NCBI RefSeq assembly: GCF_902506065.1
Contig: NZ_LR732912.1
Location: 3,240,848-3,304,847, forward strand
Direction: 5' to 3'
DNA from: Arthrobacter sp. 9V
Lineage (GTDB): Bacteria; Actinomycetota; Actinomycetes; Actinomycetales; Micrococcaceae
DNA: 64,000 nt
Numbering within the stretch: the first letter of the stretch is position 1; each line of letters opens with the position of its first letter. Below are positions 51,425-59,582 of this stretch, piece after piece. A program made the translations under genes and the position numbers. Below the pieces are notes generated by a model. The model was not told the origin of the DNA. It did not search any database and was given only the letters and a program-made list of their open reading frames with translations.

Positions 51425-51496
51425 TTCCGCCCATAGGATTCGAACCTATACTCCACGGCTCCAAAGGCCGGGGTGCTGCCATTACACCAGAGCGGA
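51425..51496 (-). tRNA. tRNA-Gln (anticodon TTG)
   Basis: Read on the minus strand: acceptor TCCGCTC pairs with the 3' GGGCGGA, the D arm contains GTGTAATGGCAGCAC, the anticodon loop is CTTTGGA (anticodon TTG, codon CAA), and the T arm is ATAGG-TTCGAAT-CCTAT. The 3' CCA is not encoded. The outermost anticodon-stem pair looks mismatched. It lies about 120 bp upstream of glmU. Confidence 0.92.
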
Positions 51497-51686
51497 CCGC
51501 GCATGCTTTCGCCCCCCGAATCTTGCGGCCCGGAGGGTTTCCCGAATCACCGGGATGCACACACAAGAATCTAGTTTGCCATGACCACCGCGTGGTTCGC
51601 GACTTGACCGGTCCGCGTGCGCTGCTTGTGCCGCTCTTCCACCCACCGCGGAACCGCTCCTCAGCCCTTCCAGAGGCTACTTAGGG

Positions 51687-51698
51687 CATGATGGTCAC
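51687..51698 (+). promoter_or_regulatory. Leaderless promoter of the TetR gene
   Basis: CATGAT (51687-51692) then 6 nt then the GTG start at 51699, with no ribosome-binding site. Confidence 0.45.
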
Positions 51699-52385
51699 GT
51701 GAGCAACCGCACTGAACTCCCCCGGCCGTCGGCCGCTTCCGAGCCCGCAGAGCGCGTCACCAACGCTCCTGCAGTGCGCGTACGGATGACCGGGCAGCAG
51801 CGCAAATCACAGCTGATCGGCATCGGGCGCGCACTCTTTGCAACCCGTGGCCTGGACGGCACCACCATTGAAGAAATAGCCGCCTCCGCCGGTGTTTCCA
51901 AGCCCGTGATCTACGAGCACTTCGGATCCAAGGAAGGCCTGTACAGGCAAGTGGTGGACACCGAATTTCGGATCCTGCTGGACTCCATCACCGAGGCCCT
52001 CAGCACCGAAGCCAAGCCCCGCGTGCTGGTGGAACGGGCCGCGCTGGCACTGCTCGGCTACATCGAAGATCGCACCGACGGTTTCCGGATCCTGATGCGT
52101 GATGCTCCGCCCTCGCAGCCTGAGGGCGCCTTCTCCACGCTGCTCACCCATGTCACCGCCAGGGTGGAGCACCTGCTCTCCGACGAATTTGCCCGCCGGG
52201 GATTCAGCGCAGCAGATGGCGCCATGTACGCGCAGATGCTGGTGGGAATGGTGGCGATGACCGGCCAGTGGTGGCTCGACAGCCGCACGCCGGACAAGCG
52301 GGCCGTCGCCGCCCACTTGGTGAACCTGGCCTGGAACGGCCTGACCGGGCTGCAAAAAGAGCCCGGGCTACGCAGCGACGGCTAA
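51699..52385 (+). CDS. TetR-family transcriptional regulator
   Basis: A 228-residue regulator. After a polar N-terminal extension of about 35 residues, the HTH is KSQLIGIGRALFATRGLDG and TTIEEIAASAGVSKPVIYEHFGSKEGLY, followed by an all-helical ligand domain with a conserved segment (LLGYIEDRTDGFRILMRDAPP). The GTG start fits a leaderless promoter. No neighbour on either side makes an obvious target; the gene may regulate something distant. Frames starting downstream of the HTH are excluded. Confidence 0.87.
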   Translation: MSNRTELPRPSAASEPAERVTNAPAVRVRMTGQQRKSQLIGIGRALFATRGLDGTTIEEIAASAGVSKPVIYEHFGSKEGLYRQVVDTEFRILLDSITEALSTEAKPRVLVERAALALLGYIEDRTDGFRILMRDAPPSQPEGAFSTLLTHVTARVEHLLSDEFARRGFSAADGAMYAQMLVGMVAMTGQWWLDSRTPDKRAVAAHLVNLAWNGLTGLQKEPGLRSDG

Positions 52386-52389
52386 CCCT

Positions 52390-52480
52390 CGCGCACATCC
52401 CAAGCCCTTAACCCCAACGCCCGCGCACATCCCAAGCCCTTAACCCCAACGCCCGCGCACATCCCAAGCCCTTAACCCCA
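52390..52480. repeat. Tandem repeat, 32-bp unit x2.8
   Basis: Units at 52390-52421, 52422-52453 and 52454-52480 (partial) are identical; each contains CGCGCACATCCCAAGCCC. They start just after the TetR stop and are non-coding. Confidence 0.92.
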
Positions 52481-52533
52481 GTGGACAAGCGAGTTTGGAA
52501 CGTGTCACTGGAATGCCGTTCGATTCTGGTTTG

Positions 52534-52545
52534 TAGGATGAGCTC
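52534..52545 (+). promoter_or_regulatory. Leaderless promoter of the VOC gene
   Basis: TAGGAT (52534-52539) is followed by 6 nt (GAGCTC) and the ATG at 52546, without a Shine-Dalgarno sequence. Confidence 0.6.
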
Positions 52546-52947
52546 ATGACAGCACCGCAGCTCTATGTCAATTTCCCCGGGACAGCGCGCGAAGCGCTTG
52601 AATTTTACGCGCAGATTTTCGGTGGAGAGCTTTCTTTGTACACGTACGCTGAGTTCAGTCGTACGGACGGCCCCGCGAACGCTATCGCGCACGGTGTCCT
52701 CAGCGGAAGGGTCTCATTGGGAGGATCCGACGCTGCGGATGGCGAGAAGTCGGTGGCCATGGAGGGTGCCATGCTCTCCCTTTTGGGAACTGCCGACCCC
52801 GAGGTCCTTCACGAATGGTTCGACAAACTCGCCGACGGAGGTCGGATCCTGGACGCACTGGCGCCGAAACCGTGGGGCGCATCGGACGGCCAAGTCATCG
52901 ACCGCCACGGCTTGCACTGGCTCATAGGCTACGAACCAGCGCAGTAA
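52546..52947 (+). CDS. VOC/PhnB-like (glyoxalase-fold) protein
   Basis: A 133-residue vicinal-oxygen-chelate fold protein of the PhnB-like group: PQLYVNFPGTAREALEFYAQIFGGEL at the N-terminus, then VSLGGSDAADGEKS and a C-terminal WGASDGQVIDRHGLHWLIGYE. Family members are often annotated as PhnB or 3-demethylubiquinone-like proteins with no known reaction. Metal ligands usual in glyoxalases are not obvious. It is flanked on both sides by tandem repeats, and by nothing functionally related. Confidence 0.82.
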   Translation: MTAPQLYVNFPGTAREALEFYAQIFGGELSLYTYAEFSRTDGPANAIAHGVLSGRVSLGGSDAADGEKSVAMEGAMLSLLGTADPEVLHEWFDKLADGGRILDALAPKPWGASDGQVIDRHGLHWLIGYEPAQ

Positions 52948-53036
52948 CCCGAGGGAAGTGAGTGAGCGTCGGCCTCAAACCCGAGGGAAGTGAGTGAGCG
53001 TCGGCCTCAAACCCGAGGGAAGTGAGTGAGCGTTGG
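52948..53036. repeat. Tandem repeat, 32-bp unit x2.7
   Basis: Units at 52948-52979 and 52980-53011 are identical and a third is partial; each begins CCCGAGGGAAGTGAGTGAGC. They start directly at the VOC stop codon. The unit length equals that of the array at 52390, but the sequence is unrelated. Confidence 0.92.
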
Positions 53037-53040
53037 GAAC

Positions 53041-53235
53041 ACTGTGGCGGAGCGGCAGGCATCCGGAAGCGTGCGTCAAAGCGACGAAGGAGCAGCACGC
53101 GGAGGATGGGTGGCGCTCCGCCGCCACGCCGACGAAGGAGCAGCACGCGGAGGATGGGTGGCGCTCCGCCGCCACGCCGGCGAAGGAGCAGCACGCTCAG
53201 GATGCGTGGCGCTCCGCCGCCGCGACGACGAAAGG
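53041..53235. repeat. 48-bp tandem repeat x3 with an inverted degenerate copy
   Basis: Units at 53083-53130, 53131-53178 and 53179-53226 start GACGAAGGAGCAGCACGC (one G for A in the third), with the start of a fourth at 53227. The third unit has diverged most. The preceding 53045-53080 contains, inverted, GGCGGAGCGG...CATCC...GCGTGC, which matches the unit, so a long hairpin can form. The array ends at the stop of the ABC-F gene. A 159-codon open frame across it (53022-53501) is a repeat artefact. Confidence 0.85.
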
Positions 53236-53246
53236 CCCGAGCCGCG

Positions 53247-55079
53247 TTACTCGCCGAGGATTTCGGCGGCCTCCAACCACTCCAGTTCCAGGCCCTCTTT
53301 TTCATCGAGCAACTCGCGCAGTTTGGCGTTGAGCTCCCCCAGGGCGTCGAAGTCGCCGGATTCGGACTTCGCTGCCATTTGGGCGTGGAGCTTTTCTTCC
53401 TGCTGCGAGATCTTGCCGAGTTGGCGGTCAATCCTGTTGAGGTCCTTACGGGCTTCGCGCTTCTCTGCCTCGCTGGCACCGGTCGGAGCGGCCGGGCCTG
53501 AAGAACCGCCGCTGGCAGAAGTTGGAGCCCCTGAGCCACCGCCAACCGCGCCGGAGGCAAGGGCGGCTTCACGCAGCTCGAGGTACTGGTCCACGCCGCC
53601 GGGCAGGCCACGGAGTTTGCCGTCGCCCAGCAACGCCATCTGGTTGTCGGTGACGCGTTCCAGCAGGTAGCGGTCGTGGCTGACTACCACCAGAGTTCCG
53701 GGCCAACCATCGAGAACATCTTCGACGGCGGCAAGGGTGTCGGTATCGAGGTCGTTGGTGGGTTCGTCGAGCATCAGCACGTTGGGCTCCCCCACCAGCA
53801 GGCGCAGGAGCTGGAGCCGCCTGCGCTCACCACCGGATAGGTCCGAAACGGGGGTCCACTGCTTCTCTTTGGTGAACCCGAGTTGCTCCACCAACTGGCC
53901 GGCAGTGAATTCCTTGCCGCCCACGCTGAAGGAGCGCTTTTCGCGTTCGATCACCTCAATGACGCGCAGGTCCGACACTTCGTCGAGCTCTTTGACATCT
54001 TGGGTGAGCACGGCCGTGACTACGGTCTTGCCGCGTTTTACCTTGCCCGAGCTCGGCTGGATTTCGCCGTTCAACAGTTTCAAAAGCGTGGACTTCCCGG
54101 CACCGTTAACGCCCACCAGCCCCAGCCGTTCGCCCGGGGCCAACCGCAACGTGATGTTGTCAAAGAGCTTCTGCCCTTCGTCTCCATCCAGGAAGTCCAG
54201 CGTCACGTTCTCCAGGTCCAGAACGTCCTTGCCCAAGCGCGCGGTGGCCATTTTGCTCAGCGCCACGGAGTCGCGGGGATCCGGCACGTCGGCAATGAGG
54301 TCGTTGGCGGCTTCGATGCGAAATTTGGGCTTGGCGGTCCGGGCAGGAGCGCCGCGCCTGAGCCATGCCAGTTCCTTTTTGACCAGCTGCTGGCGTTTGT
54401 TTTCGACGACGGCGGCCGTGCGGTCCCGCTCGGCGCGGGCCAGAACGTAGGCGGCGTAACCGCCGTCGAACATGTCCACCATGGCGTCGTGGACTTCCCA
54501 GGTGTAGTTGCAGACTTCGTCCAGGAACCAGCGGTCGTGGGTGACCACCAGGAAGGCGCCCTGGTTGGCGCGCCAGCGGGTTTTTAGGTGCCGGGCCAGC
54601 CAGGCGACGCCTTCGACGTCGAGGTGGTTGGTGGGTTCATCCAGCATGATGACGTCGTGGTCTTCGATGAGGAGCTTGGCCAGCGCAACACGGCGTTTCT
54701 GGCCACCGGAGAGGGCGTGGACGTTGGCGTGCCAGTCGACGTCGCCCACCAGTCCGCCCATGACTTCACGGATTTTGGCGTTGGCGGCCCATTCGTGGTC
54801 CGCGCGGTCGCCGACGATCGCGGCGCCCACTGTGAGGTCGCCGTCGAGCACGTCACCCTGGTCCAGGTAGCCAACGTTGACGTCACCGCGTTTGGTGACG
54901 CGACCGGAATCGGGCGTCGAGCGGAGGGCAAGCAGGCGCATGAGCGTCGATTTTCCGTCACCGTTGCGCCCCACCATGCCTATGCGGTCGCCGTCCTCCA
55001 AGCCGAGGGTTACGCCGTCAAGGACAGTGCGGGTCGCGAACGAAACGGTGAGGTTTTCGCCGCCAAGCAGGTGGGCCAA
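53247..55079 (-). CDS. ABC-F family ATP-binding protein
   Basis: A 610-residue ABC-F protein with two ATPase domains and no membrane part. First domain: Walker A GRNGDGKST, signature LSGGQKRRVALAK, Walker B VIMLDEPTNHLD. Second: Walker A GVNGAGKST, LSGGERRRLQLLR, VLMLDEPTNDLD. A charged linker (about 230-300) joins them, and a coiled-coil tail (EAEKREARKDLNRIDRQLGK...) closes the protein, as in Uup-like proteins. ABC-F proteins act on ribosomes. The TTG at 55079 is inferred from conservation of the N-terminus (MAHLLGGENLTVSFATRTV); its ribosome site is weak. ispE lies 52 bp upstream. Confidence 0.9.
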   Translation of the reverse strand: MAHLLGGENLTVSFATRTVLDGVTLGLEDGDRIGMVGRNGDGKSTLMRLLALRSTPDSGRVTKRGDVNVGYLDQGDVLDGDLTVGAAIVGDRADHEWAANAKIREVMGGLVGDVDWHANVHALSGGQKRRVALAKLLIEDHDVIMLDEPTNHLDVEGVAWLARHLKTRWRANQGAFLVVTHDRWFLDEVCNYTWEVHDAMVDMFDGGYAAYVLARAERDRTAAVVENKRQQLVKKELAWLRRGAPARTAKPKFRIEAANDLIADVPDPRDSVALSKMATARLGKDVLDLENVTLDFLDGDEGQKLFDNITLRLAPGERLGLVGVNGAGKSTLLKLLNGEIQPSSGKVKRGKTVVTAVLTQDVKELDEVSDLRVIEVIEREKRSFSVGGKEFTAGQLVEQLGFTKEKQWTPVSDLSGGERRRLQLLRLLVGEPNVLMLDEPTNDLDTDTLAAVEDVLDGWPGTLVVVSHDRYLLERVTDNQMALLGDGKLRGLPGGVDQYLELREAALASGAVGGGSGAPTSASGGSSGPAAPTGASEAEKREARKDLNRIDRQLGKISQQEEKLHAQMAAKSESGDFDALGELNAKLRELLDEKEGLELEWLEAAEILGE

Positions 55080-55130
55080 TGGGTACTACTTTCTACTGCC
55101 GGAATGCGGGGGTACAGGAGCTGGAGGGTA

Positions 55131-56123
55131 CTACAGGAGGGTATCGGAGATGATCCGGGCGCCGGGAACCGGGCCGTGCACGGCCAGGGCATTGTGTCCA
55201 CGGTGACCCAGCTCTTCAGCAAGAACCGTGGCGGAGACCGAGTCCCGGGCGAGCAGTGCGATGGTAGGCCCGGAGCCTGAGACCATGCCGGCCAGGGCAC
55301 CTCGGGCTTCGCCAAGTCCGATGGTGTCGCGGAGTTGCGGCGCCAGCGTGATGGAAGCCCGCTGGAGGTCATTGATCAGCACCCTGCTAAGGGTCTCCGG
55401 GTCTCCGTTGCGCAGGGCCTGGAGGATGGTGGGATCCACGTCAACGGGCTCAGGAATCTCAACGCCTTCCGAGTCCCGAAGTCCATCCAGCGTGCGGAAG
55501 ACATCAGGGGTGGACAGCCCGTAGTCGGCAAAAACCAGCACCCAGTCCATTTGCGCCTTGGCCAGCGCGGGTGAGAGTTTATCTCCCACGCCAAGCCCGA
55601 CGGCGGTGCCTCCCAGGAGCGAAAACGGAACGTCTGCGCCCAGCTCGGCCGCCAGATGCGCGAGTTCTTCGCGTGAGAGGCCGCTGTTCCAAAGAGCGTC
55701 GCAGGCCAACAGGGTTGCTGCGGCATCTGCTGAACCGCCACCCATTCCACCGGCCACGGGGACACGTTTGGTGATCTCCAAGTGGACACCCGTAGGTTTT
55801 TCGGACATTTCCGCCATGATGGCCGCGGCCTTGTATGCGAGGTTCCGCTCGTCCAAGGGGATGTTCACGCCGTCCAGGTCCAGCGTGCTGTCCGGGCTGA
55901 TGCTGACGGTGATCCCTTCAGCTTCGGTGCTGGTGGCAGCCACTTCCTCGTAGAGGGAGACCGCCAGGTACACGCTGGCAACCGAATGGTAGCCGTCGGG
56001 GCGCAACGGGCCCACGCTCAAGGAAACGTTGACCTTGCCCGGGGCTTTGACCCGGACTGTGCGGGCATGAAAGCGTTCCCCCACATACGGGAGGCTGCTG
56101 GGTTTGCGGTTACCCGGGGTCAT
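55131..56123 (-). CDS. ispE: 4-diphosphocytidyl-2-C-methyl-D-erythritol kinase
   Basis: A 330-residue GHMP kinase that phosphorylates CDP-methylerythritol in the MEP isoprenoid pathway. Motifs: [20 protein letters not shown] near residue 27, the GHMP ATP loop [19 protein letters not shown], and the C-terminal [12 protein letters not shown]. The ATG overlaps the rsmA stop (ATGA), so ispE is translationally coupled to rsmA. Normal position in the actinobacterial rpfB-rsmA-ispE cluster. Confidence 0.95.
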   Translation of the reverse strand: MTPGNRKPSSLPYVGERFHARTVRVKAPGKVNVSLSVGPLRPDGYHSVASVYLAVSLYEEVAATSTEAEGITVSISPDSTLDLDGVNIPLDERNLAYKAAAIMAEMSEKPTGVHLEITKRVPVAGGMGGGSADAAATLLACDALWNSGLSREELAHLAAELGADVPFSLLGGTAVGLGVGDKLSPALAKAQMDWVLVFADYGLSTPDVFRTLDGLRDSEGVEIPEPVDVDPTILQALRNGDPETLSRVLINDLQRASITLAPQLRDTIGLGEARGALAGMVSGSGPTIALLARDSVSATVLAEELGHRGHNALAVHGPVPGARIISDTLL

Positions 56124-57001
56124 GCGTCCACGGGGTGGCGGGCTTCGGCGATCTTGACGTAGGCATTGATGTCCAGGACCTCGCCGCGCGCTGTGGGGTC
56201 AACGCCGGCGGCTACGAGGCACCGCTCGGCTTCGGATGCGCTTCCCGCCCAACCGGCGAGGGCAGCGCGCAGTGTCTTCCGCCGCTGCGCGAAGGCAGCA
56301 TCAATGACGGCGAATACCTGCTCACGGGTGGCGTGCGTTACCGGGGGGTCGTGCCGGGTGAAGGCGACCAGGCCGGAGTGGATTTTCGGTGCGGGCCAGA
56401 AGACGTTCATTCCGATCACGCCGGCTTTGCGCATGTGCCCGTACCAGGCTGCCTTGACCGACGGGACACCGTAGATCTTGGATCCCGGGGTGGCGGCAAG
56501 GCGATCCGCAACCTCGTCCTGGACCATGACGAGGCCGTGCTGAAGGCTGGGGAAATGCTGAAGCAGGTGAAGCACCACGGGCACGGCCACGTTGTAAGGC
56601 AAGTTGGCCACCAACGCGGTGGGCGGCAGAGGAAGTTCGGTGACCTTCATGGCGTCGGAGAGCACCAGATGGAAGTTCGCTTCGGCTCCGGGCCGCCATG
56701 CACGCACGGTCTCCGGCAGCTTTTCCGCCAGCACGGGGTCGATTTCGACGGCGACCACCGCCTTGGCCGCGTCCAGCAAGCCGAGCGTGAGCGAGCCAAG
56801 CCCTGGGCCTACTTCCAGTACGGTCTCGCCATCGGCGATGTTGGCGGCGGACACAATCCTGCGGATGGTGTTGCCGTCGATCACAAAGTTCTGCCCCAGG
56901 GTTTTCGTGGGGCGTACACCGATTTCCTCGGCGAGCCGTCGGATATCTGTGGCACCCATCAAAGGCGCGACGGCGGCGGGTTCGGAATTCGGTTCAGTCA
57001 C
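56120..57001 (-). CDS. rsmA: 16S rRNA dimethyladenosine transferase
   Basis: A 293-residue KsgA/RsmA that dimethylates two adjacent adenines near the 3' end of 16S rRNA with SAM. Motifs: [15 protein letters not shown], the SAM loop [15 protein letters not shown], the acidic motif [11 protein letters not shown] and the catalytic [11 protein letters not shown]. The GTG at 57001 is preceded by TACGAT and 6 nt, a leaderless arrangement. rpfB ends 26 bp upstream on the same strand. Confidence 0.95.
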   Translation of the reverse strand: MTEPNSEPAAVAPLMGATDIRRLAEEIGVRPTKTLGQNFVIDGNTIRRIVSAANIADGETVLEVGPGLGSLTLGLLDAAKAVVAVEIDPVLAEKLPETVRAWRPGAEANFHLVLSDAMKVTELPLPPTALVANLPYNVAVPVVLHLLQHFPSLQHGLVMVQDEVADRLAATPGSKIYGVPSVKAAWYGHMRKAGVIGMNVFWPAPKIHSGLVAFTRHDPPVTHATREQVFAVIDAAFAQRRKTLRAALAGWAGSASEAERCLVAAGVDPTARGEVLDINAYVKIAEARHPVDA

Positions 57002-57007
57002 CTAGGT

Positions 57008-57013
57008 ATCGTA
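57008..57013 (-). promoter_or_regulatory. Leaderless -10 element of rsmA
   Basis: Minus-strand TACGAT, 6 nt, then the GTG start. It lies between the rpfB stop and rsmA, so rsmA-ispE can be transcribed without rpfB. Confidence 0.45.
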
Positions 57014-57027
57014 TCGCCTGTGCGGGG

Positions 57028-58197
57028 TCAGGCCGCGTGGGCGCAGCCCCAGTCGCTGAGGCCGTTCTTTGCGTAGAGGCGGTTGGCGATCTCAATTTGC
57101 TGTGCCTTGGTGGCCAGGCTGGCGTTGGGTGCGTAAGCTCCGCCACCATTTGCCAACCATGTGGGGCTGGAGAACTGCAGGCCGCCGTAGTACCCGTTAC
57201 CGGTGTTGATGGACCAGTTTCCGCCCGATTCACACTGAGCGATCCTGTCCCACATGGCTTCGTTCGGGGCGCCGGTGGGCCCGCTGGCTGCCGGTGCTGC
57301 GGCTGCTGCTGCTGCCTGCGGAGCGGGAGTGGCCACCGGGCGTGCCTTGGTGCCGATGCTGATCTTCTCTGCCACCGGCTGGGTGGCTACGTTGCTGGAG
57401 ACAAGGGTGCGGGAGGCTTCACGGCCGTCCACGAGAACCAGTTTGAAGGTCTTGACCAAGGATCCGGCCACGCCTTCCTGGGTCACTTTTTCTTCGCCTT
57501 TGAACAGCTCTTCACTGTCGCTCTTGATGCTTTCGAAGGGAACCTCTTCGGTGGCTTCAGCGGTCTTGCTGGTGTCCACGCGGGAGACCTTGATCACCAT
57601 GTCCTGGACGATCGGAGCATTGCCCGGCTGGGAGATGCGGTCATTGGCGCCCACAACAATTCCGGTGTCCTTAAGCACAGTGGCGACGTCGGCCGCCGTC
57701 GTGGTGGTGCTGGTGTCCTTGCCGTCAGCTACCACGCTGATGGTCTTGGGAGTGGAAATGGACACGAACGAACCGGTTACTTCCAAGGACGCTTCCTTGG
57801 GCTGGGAGATTTCCGAGGAGCTGGCTACGCCGAGCTCGCTCACCAGGCCTGCAACGTCAGGGGATGTGGTGTTCACAGTCTTCCGGGCACCGTCCAACTC
57901 AATGGACACGGCTTTGGCCAGGTTGACGTTAACTACCGAGCCGTTGTCGACCTTGGCGTCAAGGGCCGGGGAAACGCGGTCTGCGTCCTTCAACTCCACC
58001 TTGGCTGCTTTGACCACTTGGTCCACAGTGCCGCCAAAGGTCTGGATGGAGCTCACTTTGCCGTCCACGTTGAGGGTGACGGTCTTGTTGTTGCCCACAA
58101 AGGCCACAACACCAACCACCAGGGCTGCGACTACCAGCAACTGGGTACCTACTTTGAGGAAACTGAACTTGCCATCCGTTGTGAAGAACTTGATCAC
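57028..58197 (-). CDS. rpfB: Resuscitation-promoting factor RpfB-type, cell wall lytic enzyme
   Basis: A 389-residue secreted or membrane-anchored protein. An N-terminal membrane helix (LLVVAALVVGVVAFVG, about 20-36) is followed by three DUF348 repeats (TVTLNVDGKVSSIQTFGGTV; VSIELDGARKTVNTTSPDV; ISVVADGKDTSTTTTAADV), a G5 domain (about 215-290), an Ala/Pro-rich linker and a C-terminal Rpf domain with the catalytic Glu in IAQCESGGNW and the paired Cys near the end (WGCAHAA). It cleaves peptidoglycan glycan strands and helps dormant cells grow. The GTG start is weakly supported. A terminator-like hairpin lies in its leader. Confidence 0.93.
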   Translation of the reverse strand: MIKFFTTDGKFSFLKVGTQLLVVAALVVGVVAFVGNNKTVTLNVDGKVSSIQTFGGTVDQVVKAAKVELKDADRVSPALDAKVDNGSVVNVNLAKAVSIELDGARKTVNTTSPDVAGLVSELGVASSSEISQPKEASLEVTGSFVSISTPKTISVVADGKDTSTTTTAADVATVLKDTGIVVGANDRISQPGNAPIVQDMVIKVSRVDTSKTAEATEEVPFESIKSDSEELFKGEEKVTQEGVAGSLVKTFKLVLVDGREASRTLVSSNVATQPVAEKISIGTKARPVATPAPQAAAAAAAPAASGPTGAPNEAMWDRIAQCESGGNWSINTGNGYYGGLQFSSPTWLANGGGAYAPNASLATKAQQIEIANRLYAKNGLSDWGCAHAA

Positions 58198-58488
58198 GAT
58201 CGCCCATTACTCTCAGACCATCCGGGCACGGGGAAAAGCGCAAAAATAAGGCCGACCGCAAAAACGCAAGGGCCAGGCATTACGCCTGGTCCTACTCTTG
58301 CTGCCGGCATCTGCGCCGCCAAAAACACTGAACTTATTGCCCCGGAATGAACCGGCGCAGTTGTCCGAAGGCCTTCCCCGACCCCGGCTACTTGTTTAAC
58401 ACAGTAACCGATCCGTTATAAACGGTCCAAGAAACGTGCATACCGGGTATCCAGTGTCACGGCTCGTGCAGGAGTGAAAAGAGCCGCT
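58198..58488 (-). promoter_or_regulatory. tatD-rpfB intergenic leader with terminator-like hairpin
   Basis: On the minus strand the stem CCAGGC-GTAAT-GCCTGG (58273-58289) is followed by a T-run (58260-58264), about 60 nt before the rpfB start. If transcription begins in the 180 bp between it and tatD, the hairpin would lie in the rpfB leader as an attenuator; otherwise it ends tatD transcription. The T-run is 8 nt after the stem, so termination strength is uncertain. Confidence 0.5.
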
Positions 58489-59385
58489 TTAGGCCCAGGA
58501 TCCATAGGCTTTCAGGGTGTTTTCGGCCAACCGCGAACAAAGTTCGGACAAGTCATCTCCTGTCACGTCCGCCATGGACCTGACCGTGTAGGGAACCATG
58601 TAGCTGGCATTCGGCCGCCCGCGGTGGGGATGCGGCGTGAGGAACGGCGAATCGGTTTCCACCAGAATCCTGCTTGGCTCGGCGATGGACAAGGCGGCGC
58701 GGAGATTGCCTGCGTTCTTGAACGTCATGGTCCCGGCGAACGACATGTACCATCCGTTCCGGTTACAGATGCGGGCCAAATCTTCATCTCCGGAGAAGCA
58801 GTGGAAAACAACGCGTTCCGGGGCGCCCTCCTCCCGTAGAACCTGAACAACGTCGTCGTGGGCGTCGCGGTCGTGAATCTGCAGCGTCAGTCCCAGCCGT
58901 TTGGCAATGTCAATGTGGCGGCGGAACGAGTAGCGCTGGTGTGCCAGACCTTCACCGTGGGTCCGGAAGAAGTCCAGTCCTGTCTCACCGATGGCCCGGA
59001 TCCGCGGGTGGCCGGCCAGCTCCTCGATCTCTGCAAGGGCCGATTCCAGCTCCCCACGGGCCGCGTACTCGGGGGCGTCGTTGGGGTGGATGGCTACGGC
59101 CCCCAGCAGCCGGGAATCGGCTTCCACGGCCTGGACGGTAAATCGCGACGATTCGAGGTCGCATCCAACCTGCACGGCCCCCTGCACACCCACAGCTTCC
59201 GCCGAGTCCATGGCATCCCTCACTGAGACTTCAATCAGGCCGTGCCTGAAGTCCAAGTGGGTGTGGTTGTCCATGACCGCCACGGGGAGCGGCTCCGGCG
59301 CCGGCGGGTATTCGCGGCGCGAATCTTTTTCTTCTGTGGAGGGGGACGGTGCCCTATAGCGTGCGGGGGCGAGGGAATTGCACAT
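58489..59385 (-). CDS. TatD-family metal-dependent hydrolase
   Basis: A 298-residue TIM-barrel hydrolase of the TatD group (3'-5' DNase or RNA-processing activity in known members). Metal ligands: DNHTHLDF near residue 39, GETGLDFF, QIHDRDAHDD, FHCFSGD and ETDSPFLTPH. The N-terminus has about 37 extra residues before the first motif, as in related actinobacterial proteins. AAGGTGGA precedes the ATG at 59385. tatD-rpfB-rsmA-ispE is a conserved actinobacterial order. Confidence 0.9.
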   Translation of the reverse strand: MCNSLAPARYRAPSPSTEEKDSRREYPPAPEPLPVAVMDNHTHLDFRHGLIEVSVRDAMDSAEAVGVQGAVQVGCDLESSRFTVQAVEADSRLLGAVAIHPNDAPEYAARGELESALAEIEELAGHPRIRAIGETGLDFFRTHGEGLAHQRYSFRRHIDIAKRLGLTLQIHDRDAHDDVVQVLREEGAPERVVFHCFSGDEDLARICNRNGWYMSFAGTMTFKNAGNLRAALSIAEPSRILVETDSPFLTPHPHRGRPNASYMVPYTVRSMADVTGDDLSELCSRLAENTLKAYGSWA

Positions 59386-59582
59386 GGTTCCACCTTAATC
59401 GGACTGCGGTCCCCCTTGGGCCATGAAGAAGCTCTGCCGGATAAATTCCCTTTGCCACATAAATTCGGAAGCACTATGTCAGAGGCGGCCAATGACTGGG
59501 TAGTCTGGAACGGACAAGCGGCCAACACCAACAGCGTTAAGCGAAGATTGCTGTTGCCGGGGCCACGGCTGAAGGGCGATTC

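Noticed and set aside
52390..53036. CRISPR-like arrays with 32-bp periodicity
   Set aside because: Units are directly adjacent with no unique spacers, only about three copies, and no cas genes nearby.
53022..53501. A repeat protein encoded by the 48-bp array
   Set aside because: 48 bp is a multiple of three, so any open frame stays open through the array. The frame starts in non-coding repeats and runs antisense into the ABC-F gene.
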